Shown here in pieces: positions 4,744 through 11,796 of a DNA stretch of 16,458 nucleotides. The stretch comes from CAZDDW01 sp964480695 (GTDB lineage Bacteria; Patescibacteriota; Patescibacteriia; UBA9934; CAZDDW01). The notes under the pieces are model-generated. The model was given only the letters and a program-made list of their open reading frames with translations. It was not told the origin of the DNA and ran no database searches. Every line of letters begins with the position of its first letter. Position 1 is the stretch's first letter. The position numbers were made by a program, and so were the translations under genes. The stretch covers positions 1 to 16,458 of the forward strand of contig CAYZPO010000022.1 in the NCBI GenBank assembly GCA_964480695.1, read 5' to 3'.

Positions 4744-5754
4744 CTAAGTTGCTTTCTTTGTTCGCTTCTTGGCTTTTCTTTTGGCGTGCTCTTGGAGGTC
4801 AACATGAACATCAAATTCGTCCACGATTTCAGCACCAATGATTTCTTCAATCACATCCTCGATCGTAACTAGACCAACCACACTATTATATTCATCGATC
4901 ACCATGAATAGGTGGTTGCGGGTCTTTTTAAAATCATCAAGCAGGTCGTCCAAATGAGTACCCGAATCAACAAAGATCACGTTCTCACGAGCCAAGTTAC
5001 CAGCAGTCTTGCTTTTTGTGCTGTTAGCAACCAGGTCTTTAACGTAAAGAATGCCGACCACGTTGTCCATGCGCTCTTTATAAACTGGGATTCGGGAGTG
5101 TCCACTAGCCACTAGCTCTTCCAAAGTCTTTTGGTCCAGCTTCTGACTTTTCTTCAAAGCCACGATCTCCACCCGCGGAGTCATGATGTCCTGGGCCGTC
5201 TTGTCTGAATACGACAGACCACCTTTGATAATCCGTTCTTCGTCCTCGTCGATTTCGCTCTCGGAAAGATCCTCGTGCTTTTCAATCATTTTGATCAGCT
5301 CACCTTTGGAATAAACTGTATCAAGCTCATCTCCCAGGGCCTTATCCAAAATCCAAGCCAATGGCCAACAGATTGGAAATAGAATGATCAGAAAAATTCG
5401 AACTAACCAGACCAGCTTAGACCCAAGGATCAAGGCGTAACGAGAAAATGCGGCTTGTGGCACGATCTCACCAAAGACAACAATCAGTCCAGTGGCCAGG
5501 AAACCAGCAGCCACACCAGAGGCAATCGACCCAAGAAAGATAGCCAGGACTGAGTTTACAGCAACGTTGCCTATCAACAAGGTACAGAGCAATAGATTCC
5601 CATTCTTGCGAATTTTATACACCTTCTTGGCCTGCTTGTCACCAAGTTCAGCTTTACGTTCCAAATCATCTTTGTTCAAACTAAAAAAGCCCAGGGTCAG
5701 GCCAGAAAACAAGGCAGAAAACATGACCAGAACAACAACGATGATGTAAACCAT
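4744..5754 (-). CDS. CNNM-domain membrane transporter with CBS pair (Mg2+/Co2+ efflux family)
   Basis: A 336-residue membrane protein of the CNNM/CorC (UPF0053) family, linked to magnesium or cobalt export. The N-terminal CNNM domain spans residues 1-145 with the family motif SALFSGLTLGFFSLN (13-27), LLLCTLLIGNVAVNSVLAI (54-72) and GEIVPQAAFSRYAL (95-108), and about four membrane segments. An acidic helical linker (150-178) leads to a CBS pair: first unit from about DIMTPRVEIVAL (189-200) to GILYVKDLV (234-242), second from about 258 to GLVTIEDVIEEIIG (294-307). The C-terminus is short and Lys/Arg-rich and lacks the CorC_HlyC domain of many bacterial relatives. The GEIVPQ form resembles animal and yeast CNNM proteins more than the usual bacterial GEIxPK. 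It follows the zinc-ribbon gene by 24 nt in the same direction. No Shine-Dalgarno site is seen. Confidence 0.9.
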   Translation of the reverse strand: MVYIIVVVLVMFSALFSGLTLGFFSLNKDDLERKAELGDKQAKKVYKIRKNGNLLLCTLLIGNVAVNSVLAIFLGSIASGVAAGFLATGLIVVFGEIVPQAAFSRYALILGSKLVWLVRIFLIILFPICWPLAWILDKALGDELDTVYSKGELIKMIEKHEDLSESEIDEDEERIIKGGLSYSDKTAQDIMTPRVEIVALKKSQKLDQKTLEELVASGHSRIPVYKERMDNVVGILYVKDLVANSTKSKTAGNLARENVIFVDSGTHLDDLLDDFKKTRNHLFMVIDEYNSVVGLVTIEDVIEEIIGAEIVDEFDVHVDLQEHAKRKAKKRTKKAT

Positions 5755-5778
5755 AAATTATTTCAAATAAGGCTTTTT

Positions 5779-6168
5779 CTAAGTATACCGTGCGATTAGG
5801 TAAACAGCAACTAAGATTAAAATCCAGATCACACCAATAATATCAAGTGTTCGCATGCGCTGGCGAAACTCTTCCCAAGAGCTCCAACCACCAGTTTTCC
5901 AGGAAAGCCGTCGACCAAAGAAAGTACAGATAATTAATGAAGTCACACCCACAATCGGAATCAAAGACAAAACAAACCACAGATACTGTCTAGAGCCTAG
6001 GGCCCACCCCTGAGTAAAAAACAAAGCCCCTAACGACGGACCTCGAAGATATCGTGCTTGTGCTTTTTCCTTGGGCTCAATAATAATATTAAATCCGCAG
6101 CCACGACATTTTTCTTGTAGCTCGCGTGCGGCTTGCTTACAATCAGGACATGATTTTTTATTCGTCAT
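5779..6168 (-). CDS. Zinc-ribbon membrane protein of unknown function
   Basis: A 129-residue protein. The N-terminus has two CxxC pairs (CPDC at about 7-10 and CRGC about 16 residues later), forming a likely zinc ribbon in the cytoplasm. Two hydrophobic segments follow, LWFVLSLIPIVGVTSLIICTF and IIGVIWILILVAVYLIA, separated by a Trp-rich amphipathic stretch (WKTGGWSSWEEF). I chose ATG 6168 because the zinc ribbon follows at once; the frame stays open further upstream only over the arfB-like gene in another frame. Its start overlaps the end of that gene by 11 nt, which points to coupled translation. I recognise the architecture, not the function. Confidence 0.72.
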   Translation of the reverse strand: MTNKKSCPDCKQAARELQEKCRGCGFNIIIEPKEKAQARYLRGPSLGALFFTQGWALGSRQYLWFVLSLIPIVGVTSLIICTFFGRRLSWKTGGWSSWEEFRQRMRTLDIIGVIWILILVAVYLIARYT

Positions 6169-6562
6169 AAGACATTGTCTTTCGAATAGCTTTTTTCTGA
6201 CTCTGGTGTTTTTTATCTTGTAAGCGTTTCTCTTTTTCCCGACGTGGCACTTTAGTCGGACGACGCTCTTCTGGAACGTTAAGAGCAATGTTTACAAATT
6301 CGTTCAGGTGCTCCAGGGCCACTTCTTTGTTTCTGGCTTGGGACCGCTCATCTTCAACATGAAGTACCAGCACGTCATTTTTATTAATCCGATTCGATAA
6401 ACTGGTTCGGACAAGTTGCTTTTGATCTTCATCAAGCAGGCTGCTGGCACCCAGATCCCAACGCAACTCCACTCGAGAACTAGTCTTGTTTACAGCCTGA
6501 CCACCAGCTCCACTAGCCCGCGACGCCTTAAAAACAACTTCGCTTTCAGGAATTTCAATCAT
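6158..6562 (-). CDS. arfB: ArfB/ICT1-type peptidyl-tRNA hydrolase (ribosome rescue)
   Basis: A 134-residue release-factor-like protein that should hydrolyse peptidyl-tRNA on stalled ribosomes without needing a stop codon. The catalytic GGQ (residues 20-22) sits in SGAGGQAVNKTSSRVEL, the signature of the release-factor catalytic domain. The ending is a long basic tail (from about RRPTKVPRREKEKRLQDKK to the end) as in ArfB/YaeJ, where the tail enters the mRNA channel. There is no codon-recognition domain, so it is not a normal RF1 or RF2. The ATG at 6562 is preferred; a TTG at 6568 is the alternative. An extended -10 box lies only 8 bases upstream of the ATG, so the mRNA may be leaderless. Confidence 0.88.
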   Translation of the reverse strand: MIEIPESEVVFKASRASGAGGQAVNKTSSRVELRWDLGASSLLDEDQKQLVRTSLSNRINKNDVLVLHVEDERSQARNKEVALEHLNEFVNIALNVPEERRPTKVPRREKEKRLQDKKHQSQKKAIRKTMSYDE

Positions 6563-6570
6563 ACTCAACC

Positions 6571-6579
6571 ATTATACCA
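6571..6579 (-). promoter_or_regulatory. Extended -10 promoter of the arfB-like gene, probably giving a leaderless mRNA
   Basis: On the minus strand TGG TATAAT (6579-6571) matches the extended -10 consensus TGnTATAAT. A transcription start 6 or 7 nt downstream (about 6565-6564) would leave only 2-3 nt before the ATG at 6562. There is no good -35 at normal spacing, as expected of extended -10 promoters. Confidence 0.6.
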
Positions 6580-6583
6580 GAAA

Positions 6584-6605
6584 GGCAGGGTCAAGGGACC
6601 CCGCC
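6584..6605 (-). terminator. Terminator of the LysM/M23 gene
   Basis: On the minus strand GGCGGGGTC pairs with GACCCTGCC (one G-U pair) around a CCTT loop, followed by TTTCT. On the plus strand the wobble becomes an A-C mismatch, so the element fits minus-strand transcription. It sits just upstream of the arfB promoter. Confidence 0.7.
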
Positions 6606-6637
6606 TATTTTATTTCTATCTACTTTCTACTATCTAC

Positions 6638-7933
6638 TTACCGAATATAGCTCAACGGATTCACGGTTCGGCCGCCGACTCGGATCTCAAAGTGAAGGTG
6701 AGTTCCGGTAGAGCGTCCGGTGGTTCCGGTCTTTCCAAGATACTGTCCACCACTAACATGCTGACCGGTTGAAACACCAATCGAACTAAAGTGTCCGTAG
6801 CGCGTCTCATATCCGCCTCCATGATCAATAATAACCAACAGCCCATAACCACCCATCCAGCCCGAGTAAGTAACCACGCCATCCTTAGCAGCATAGTTGT
6901 TAGTGTTGTAATTTCCATCAATATCCAGCCCGCCGTGACGCCAACCATAATACTGAGTGATCACGCGCCAGTCGCTTGGCCAGTACCAACCGCCGCCAGA
7001 GTAGCTGCCGACCGAAGAAGAAGATGGAGCAGTGTAGGTTCCGCTAGAGTATGAAGAGGTCGTTGGCACGTAAGTTCGCTTTCGTCCCTCAGGAACAATA
7101 ATCGTTTCTCCAACCATTAAATCATCTGCATTAGCCAGCCGGTTGAAAGCCAAGATCTTGTTTGTGTCGGCTTCATACTTTTTGGCAATCGAATCCAAAG
7201 TATCACCGCTGGCCACAGTGTGAACCACACCACTAATCGGTGGAACCTCAAGCTCGTCGCCGGGACGAATGTAACTCCAAGCAGTTAGATCATTGGCCCA
7301 CAATAAAGTTGAAGTAGAAATTCCATAACTCTCAGCAATACCACTGATCGTGTCGCCTGGCTGAACCATATACTCGGTAACCTCGGTTCGTGGAGCCACA
7401 CTTTCGCTGGCTTCACTAATCGTTGGAGCAACCAAAGCTCCACCACCAACCACAGCCGTAGCTTGTGGCCCAGCAGACAGATCAGGACTAGGATTAGTTT
7501 CCACTTCTAACAAACCTTCACCAAGATAGCTCGATGGTTCAAACGGACGAATCTCGTCTCCAGACTCAACAGTGATCTCTTCGTAAGAGCCGAGGTTGCC
7601 ACGCGAAACCATGGCGTACAACGTGCTGCGCTCACCAAAATTCTCAGCCCGCACCTCACTACCACTAAAGTTGACCATACTTACTACCAGGGCCAGAAGA
7701 ACGATCACCACATGAATGGTATAGCGATTAGATAATAGATAAACCACGTGATTCTTGGCTGGTAAGTAAACCTTGGCTAACTGGCGGCGAGTCAAAAAGC
7801 CTAAACGATACAACTGAACTACCACAGCGCGAAACAAAAATCGCCCCAACAAACGCAGCGGCCAAAAGACCACTTGCATAGTGGGTCGAGTTTTCTGTTT
7901 AATCACGACTAGCCCGCGCAACACAGCGAGCAA
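6638..7933 (-). CDS. Membrane-anchored LysM/M23 peptidoglycan endopeptidase
   Basis: A 431-residue envelope protein that should bind peptidoglycan and cut its peptide cross-links. In order: a basic N-terminal region of about 70 residues; one membrane segment (about 72-90); an extracellular linker; LysM 1 (about 187-232, YMVQPGDTISGIAESYGIS); LysM 2 (about 237-282, HTVASGDTLDSIAKKY); a Ser/Gly/Tyr-rich linker (about 287-317); and an M23 domain to the end, with the zinc ligands His333 and Asp337 (HGGLD) and His414 of HLH, plus GHFSSI (His381). The start is uncertain: TTG 7933 is the first usable codon by rule, but the frame is open and plausibly coding back to about 8014 without an ATG. It ends with its own terminator. 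Confidence 0.88.
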   Translation of the reverse strand: MLAVLRGLVVIKQKTRPTMQVVFWPLRLLGRFLFRAVVVQLYRLGFLTRRQLAKVYLPAKNHVVYLLSNRYTIHVVIVLLALVVSMVNFSGSEVRAENFGERSTLYAMVSRGNLGSYEEITVESGDEIRPFEPSSYLGEGLLEVETNPSPDLSAGPQATAVVGGGALVAPTISEASESVAPRTEVTEYMVQPGDTISGIAESYGISTSTLLWANDLTAWSYIRPGDELEVPPISGVVHTVASGDTLDSIAKKYEADTNKILAFNRLANADDLMVGETIIVPEGRKRTYVPTTSSYSSGTYTAPSSSSVGSYSGGGWYWPSDWRVITQYYGWRHGGLDIDGNYNTNNYAAKDGVVTYSGWMGGYGLLVIIDHGGGYETRYGHFSSIGVSTGQHVSGGQYLGKTGTTGRSTGTHLHFEIRVGGRTVNPLSYIR

Positions 7934-8056
7934 GAAGCGAACACCAAATTGTTTAACAGTTAGACTGATATAGTTACGATAAGAATCGTGACCAGGAGAA
8001 TACAGGATTAATGATCAGGTGTCAATGACTGATGATCAATTATTCACTAAATTTAG

Positions 8057-8680
8057 CTAAAACAGAGTTTGATGGAAAGGCTTAAAACTCAAGCGGTGAA
8101 TTGGACATGGGCCATGCTTCTGAATTGCGGCTTGGTGGGCCTCAGTTCCGTATCCTTTGTGCTGGTCAAACCCATATTCTGGATATTGCTCAGCAAAATC
8201 AACCATTAACCGATCACGAGTCACCTTGGCTATGATCGAAGCCGCAGCAATGGACTTAACTTTCCGATCGCCTTTAATAATATGCTTTTGAGGCAAAACT
8301 AGATCAGGCAACATCCACCCATCGACTAGAACAAAGTCTGCCACAGGTACCTGCTCAATCGCTCGTCGTAAAGCCATAAAAGTTGCCTGACGCAAGCCAA
8401 ATTTATCAATCTCCTCCACTGAGGATCGTGACACTCCCACGGCCTGAGCCTTTTTCATGATCAATGGATACAGGCCCTCCCGCGCCTTTTCGGTCAACAA
8501 CTTAGAATCTTTCACCTTTTTCAACCGAGAGTTAAGTGGAAAAATAACTGCTGCGGCTATCACTGGACCAGCCAAAGCCCCACAACCAACCTCATCAACT
8601 CCAACAATGGCGGTATACCCGGCTTCGAGTAAAGCTCGCTCTTCACTAAACGTTGGGGACTTCTTCATTGACATAAACAT
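8057..8680 (-). CDS. rnhB: Ribonuclease HII
   Basis: A 207-residue RNase HII, which removes ribonucleotides and RNA primers from DNA. Catalytic acids are visible: Asp29 and Glu30 in GVDEVG, Asp120 in VLVDGW and Asp156 in AKVTRD. DSKLL (58-62), AAASIIAKVTRD (145-156) and HKGYGT also match the family. Residue 33 is Cys where the family's GRG motif usually has Arg (here GCG). ATG 8680 is supported by GAGG on the minus strand about 6 nt upstream, one of the few clear Shine-Dalgarno sites among the housekeeping genes; ATGs at 8674 and 8668 are alternatives. It is divergent from hppA, with a 64-bp gap. Confidence 0.93.
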   Translation of the reverse strand: MFMSMKKSPTFSEERALLEAGYTAIVGVDEVGCGALAGPVIAAAVIFPLNSRLKKVKDSKLLTEKAREGLYPLIMKKAQAVGVSRSSVEEIDKFGLRQATFMALRRAIEQVPVADFVLVDGWMLPDLVLPQKHIIKGDRKVKSIAAASIIAKVTRDRLMVDFAEQYPEYGFDQHKGYGTEAHQAAIQKHGPCPIHRLSFKPFHQTLF

Positions 8681-8744
8681 GGATCACCTCTATCATATTA
8701 ACCGCATTTTAAAAAAATAAAAAGGTAAGTCTTAAATCTCACAT

Positions 8745-10736
8745 ATGAGCATAACTATCTATGCTGTTATCGCTGGAGTGCTGTCCATCTTGTATGCAGC
8801 TGCTTTGGTGCGATGGATCATGCGTCAACCCGCAGGAGAAGGGAAGATGAAAGGGATTGCTTTGGCTATCCAAGAAGGAGCCAGCGCCTACATGACTCGT
8901 CAATACACCGTGATCGGTTGGATCGGGGTGGTTGTTTTTTTACTACTCGGGTTTGGTCTCGGGTGGATGATTGCTTTAGGCTTTTTAGTCGGAGCAGTTT
9001 TTTCCGGAATCGCTGGAGCACTTGGAATGTTTGTTTCAGTTCGTGCCAACGTGCGCACTACTGAAGCTGCTAAGAAAGGGATGCTAGAAGCGCTTGCCGT
9101 GGCTGTTCGCGGTGGGGCTGTAACTGGTTTCTTTGTTGTTGGTCTTGGCCTGTTGGCTGTGGCTGGATTTTTTGCCCTGACTCACAACATCGATGCTTTG
9201 ATCGGACTTGGATTTGGTGGTTCGCTCATCAGTGTTTTTGCTCGACTTGGTGGTGGAATCTTTACTAAGGCCGCTGATGTTGGTGCTGACCTTGTTGGAA
9301 AAGTTGAGGCTGGAATTCCTGAGGACGATCCTCGTAACCCAGCTGTGATCGCTGACAACGTTGGTGACAACGTTGGTGATTGTGCTGGTATGGCAGCGGA
9401 TCTGTTTGAAACTTATGCCGTGACTATTGTAGCTGCCATGCTCTTAGGTAAACTCGCCTACGGTGACGTTGCCGCTGTTCTGGAGTTTCCATTAGCCATC
9501 GGAGCTATGGGAATCCTTGCTACTATTATTGGTGTCTTCTTCATCAAATTAGGACCAAAGAAAAATATCATGGGTGCCCTGTATAAAGGTCTGGCTGTTT
9601 CTGGAATCCTATCAGCTATTGGTTTCTACTTTGTTTCTAAGTGGATGATGGTTGGAATCGTGGATTTAAATCCTATCAACCTATTCTACAGTTCACTTGT
9701 TGGTCTGGTAGTAACGGCTTTCTTGATTGTCATAACTGAATACTACACTGGCACACAGTACAAGCCGGTTCAGAAAGTTGCTGAAGCCAGCCAGAGCGGA
9801 CACGGAACTAATGTCATTGCTGGTCTGGCCCTGTCCATGCGATCAACTGCGTTACCTGTGTTTATTATCGCTATTGGTATCTTGGCTGCCTTCTCGTTTG
9901 CTGGTCTATACGGGGTAGCTATCGCTGCTGTAGCCATGCTTTCTTTGACCGGAGTAATCGTGGCTATCGACGCTTACGGACCGATCACGGACAACGCTGG
10001 TGGAATCGCTGAAATGGCTGAACTGTCCGAAGGTGTGCGAGCCATCACTGATCCTCTCGATGCTGTAGGAAACACAACTAAGGCCGTGACCAAAGCTTAC
10101 GCTATTGGCTCTGCTGGTTTGGCAACTCTGGTTTTGTTCGGAGCCTATACTGAAGAACTAGTTCGACTTGGTCGTGACTTTACTTTTGAACTATCTGATC
10201 CAAGAATCATTGCTGGTTTATTTATCGGTGGTATTCTTCCATATCTATTTGCTTCGTTTGCCATGGAAGCGGTTGGAAAGGCTGCTGGAAAAGTGGTGGA
10301 AGAAGTGCGTCGCCAGTTCCGTGAGATCAAAGGAATCATGGAAGGCGAAGCTAAGCCAGAGTATGGTAAAGCGGTTGACATTGTGACTCGTGCCGCTATC
10401 TCCCAGATGGTCGTGCCTGCGTTAATTCCTATTGTTGCTCCAATCTTAGTTGGTTGGCTGCTTGGTCCAGAGGCTCTTGGTGGCATGCTCATCGGAGCTA
10501 TCGTGACCGGAATCTTCTTGGCTTTGTCTATGACTGCCGGTGGTGGTGCTTGGGACAACGCTAAGAAGTATATTGAGATGGGTAACTTTGGCGGAAAGAA
10601 GTCTCCAGCCCATGACGCTGCGGTCACCGGCGACACTGTTGGTGATCCATACAAGGACACAGCAGGTCCTGCCATTAACCCAATGATCAAAATCCTGAAC
10701 ATCGTCGCTCTCCTAATTGTCGCGCTGATTGTGTAG
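8745..10736 (+). CDS. hppA: Membrane proton-translocating pyrophosphatase, K+-independent type
   Basis: A 663-residue, multi-membrane-span pyrophosphatase that couples PPi hydrolysis to ion export. The PPi/Mg site is clear: DVGADLVGK (178-186), DDPRNPAVIADNVGDNVGDC (194-213) and the C-terminal GDTVGDPYKDTAGPAINP (about 632-649). GNTTKAVTK (442-450) carries Lys446 where K+-dependent enzymes have Ala, so this should be a K+-independent proton pump rather than a K+-dependent or Na+ pump; this class call rests on established subfamily rules. Length is normal. No close Shine-Dalgarno site. The gene ends 37 bp before a strong terminator and is probably monocistronic. Confidence 0.96.
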   Translation: MSITIYAVIAGVLSILYAAALVRWIMRQPAGEGKMKGIALAIQEGASAYMTRQYTVIGWIGVVVFLLLGFGLGWMIALGFLVGAVFSGIAGALGMFVSVRANVRTTEAAKKGMLEALAVAVRGGAVTGFFVVGLGLLAVAGFFALTHNIDALIGLGFGGSLISVFARLGGGIFTKAADVGADLVGKVEAGIPEDDPRNPAVIADNVGDNVGDCAGMAADLFETYAVTIVAAMLLGKLAYGDVAAVLEFPLAIGAMGILATIIGVFFIKLGPKKNIMGALYKGLAVSGILSAIGFYFVSKWMMVGIVDLNPINLFYSSLVGLVVTAFLIVITEYYTGTQYKPVQKVAEASQSGHGTNVIAGLALSMRSTALPVFIIAIGILAAFSFAGLYGVAIAAVAMLSLTGVIVAIDAYGPITDNAGGIAEMAELSEGVRAITDPLDAVGNTTKAVTKAYAIGSAGLATLVLFGAYTEELVRLGRDFTFELSDPRIIAGLFIGGILPYLFASFAMEAVGKAAGKVVEEVRRQFREIKGIMEGEAKPEYGKAVDIVTRAAISQMVVPALIPIVAPILVGWLLGPEALGGMLIGAIVTGIFLALSMTAGGGAWDNAKKYIEMGNFGGKKSPAHDAAVTGDTVGDPYKDTAGPAINPMIKILNIVALLIVALIV

Positions 10737-10741
10737 GGAAT

Positions 10742-10759
10742 GACAAACTTTAGTTTGTC
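10742..10759 (+). repeat. Short inverted repeat downstream of hppA
   Basis: GACAAAC (10742-10748) pairs with GTTTGTC (10753-10759) around TTTA. It lies between the hppA stop and the main terminator and may protect the 3' end of the mRNA. Confidence 0.55.
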
Positions 10760-10772
10760 CTAGTCAGAAATT

Positions 10773-10798
10773 AAAGACGGGGCCACGCCCCGTCTTTT
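10773..10798 (+). terminator. Terminator of hppA
   Basis: AAAGACGGGGC (10773-10783) pairs perfectly with GCCCCGTCTTT (10787-10797) around a CAC loop; the stem runs into a short T stretch. The next promoter's -35 starts at 10801. Confidence 0.85.
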
Positions 10799-10800
10799 GG

Positions 10801-10829
10801 TTGACAGGAAACAAAAAGTGTCTTAGAGT
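10801..10829 (+). promoter_or_regulatory. Promoter of the RpoH-like sigma gene
   Basis: TTGACA (10801-10806), 17-bp spacer, TAGAGT (10824-10829). The leader is about 28 nt and ends in GGGGGAG (10854-10860) just before ATG 10864. Confidence 0.7.
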
Positions 10830-10863
10830 GTGGGACCAGAACCTTCAACTACCGGGGGAGAGC

Positions 10864-11703
10864 ATGCAGACAGCCAAGAATATTTTGCATCCTGGCACGT
10901 TCAACTTCCCGGTTCTTGAACGCTGGGAAGAAGAGGAGCTAGCTCGTCGTTTCAAAGAAGAACGGAACCTAGACGCGCGAGACCGGCTCATTCAGTGCAA
11001 TCTTCGAGGCGTTGCCAAGATTGCTATGGAATATCACGACCGCGGTGTTTCTTTTGAAGACCTGCTTCAAGAAGGCAGCCTGGGCTTGTATCGAGCAATA
11101 GAAAAATTCGACCCGGATCGAGGAGTGCGCCTTCTCAGCTATGCCGGCTGGTGGATTCGGGCCTATATGAAAGAGGCTATTCTTAAACAGCGCTTTCTGG
11201 TAAGAATTGGCACCACTCAAAATCAGCGGACAGTTTTTAGTGGTCTAGGCAAGGCTCGGCTCTGGTTGATCAAAGAGCACCCAGAAATAACCGATTCGGA
11301 GCAGCAGGCCATGCTCATGGCCGAACATCTTGAGGTCCCGCTAAAGGACTTTTTAGAAACCGCCCAGCGCCTGGACGGAAAAGATTTGTCTCTCAATGCA
11401 CCCATCGACGACAATGGCAGCGGCTGCTTCTTGGACAAACTCGAGAGTGGCTGCCCTGAGCCTGACGAAGTTCATGCTGCCACCCAGTGTAGCCAACAAG
11501 TGCGCATAGCCCTTTCTGTCTTAACCCCTAGGGAAAGCCTTATCATTCAAGAACGACTTTTGGTTCAAGAAACCCAGACCCTTGAAGAGCTTGGTCAGGT
11601 GCTGGGCATTTCCCGAGAACGAGTGCGCCAGCTTGAGGTGCGGGCCAAAGAAAAACTACGGCCAGTTCTGGCTGACCTGGCCAACGACATGGCCGAATTC
11701 TAA
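10864..11703 (+). CDS. Sigma-70 family factor, RpoH-like (group 3)
   Basis: A 279-residue sigma factor that would direct RNA polymerase to a subset of promoters. Region 2 is clear: DLLQEGSLGLYRAIEKFDP (67-85) followed by RLLSYAGWWIRAYMKEAIL (89-107). The stretch TTQNQRTVFSGLGKAR (117-132) corresponds to the segment where RpoH has TTKAQRKLFFNLRK. Region 4 has a helix-turn-helix, TLEELGQVLGISRERVRQLE (239-258). Region 1.1 is absent, so it is not the housekeeping factor. RpoH-like is my best call; a specific heat-shock role is inference. ATG 10864 is used because the longer frame begins inside the -35 box. Monocistronic, with its own promoter and terminator. Confidence 0.85.
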   Translation: MQTAKNILHPGTFNFPVLERWEEEELARRFKEERNLDARDRLIQCNLRGVAKIAMEYHDRGVSFEDLLQEGSLGLYRAIEKFDPDRGVRLLSYAGWWIRAYMKEAILKQRFLVRIGTTQNQRTVFSGLGKARLWLIKEHPEITDSEQQAMLMAEHLEVPLKDFLETAQRLDGKDLSLNAPIDDNGSGCFLDKLESGCPEPDEVHAATQCSQQVRIALSVLTPRESLIIQERLLVQETQTLEELGQVLGISRERVRQLEVRAKEKLRPVLADLANDMAEF

Positions 11704-11706
11704 CTG

Positions 11707-11738
11707 AGCGGAGCCCCCTGGCTCCGCTTCTCCTTTTC
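11707..11738 (+). terminator. Terminator of the sigma gene
   Basis: AGCGGAGCC (11707-11715) pairs perfectly with GGCTCCGCT (11720-11728) around CCCT, followed by a pyrimidine-rich TCTCCTTTTCTT. Confidence 0.8.
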
Positions 11739-11745
11739 TTAAGAA

Positions 11746-11774
11746 TTGACACTTTAGGCAAAATCCCGTACACT
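11746..11774 (+). promoter_or_regulatory. Promoter of the tig operon
   Basis: TTGACA (11746-11751), 17-bp spacer, TACACT (11769-11774). The leader to ATG 11797 would be about 16 nt, with no Shine-Dalgarno site. Confidence 0.75.
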
Positions 11775-11796
11775 CCGCGCGTAACTAAACTATTTT

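Noticed and set aside
1653..4872. Small frames over the terminators encoding a recurring NKAPLKPSGP-like or NQKAPTRAGRFEGCF-like peptide
   Set aside because: The peptides arise from reading through the same terminator hairpin on either strand; none has a ribosome site and one crosses the assembly gap.
7934..8056. Regulatory RNA between rnhB and the M23 gene
   Set aside because: Only short, weak TGATCA-type symmetries are visible, and part of the stretch may be the coding start of the M23 protein.
10801..10863. N-terminal extension of the sigma factor from TTG 10801
   Set aside because: It would translate the promoter itself; ATG 10864 follows a purine-rich ribosome site.
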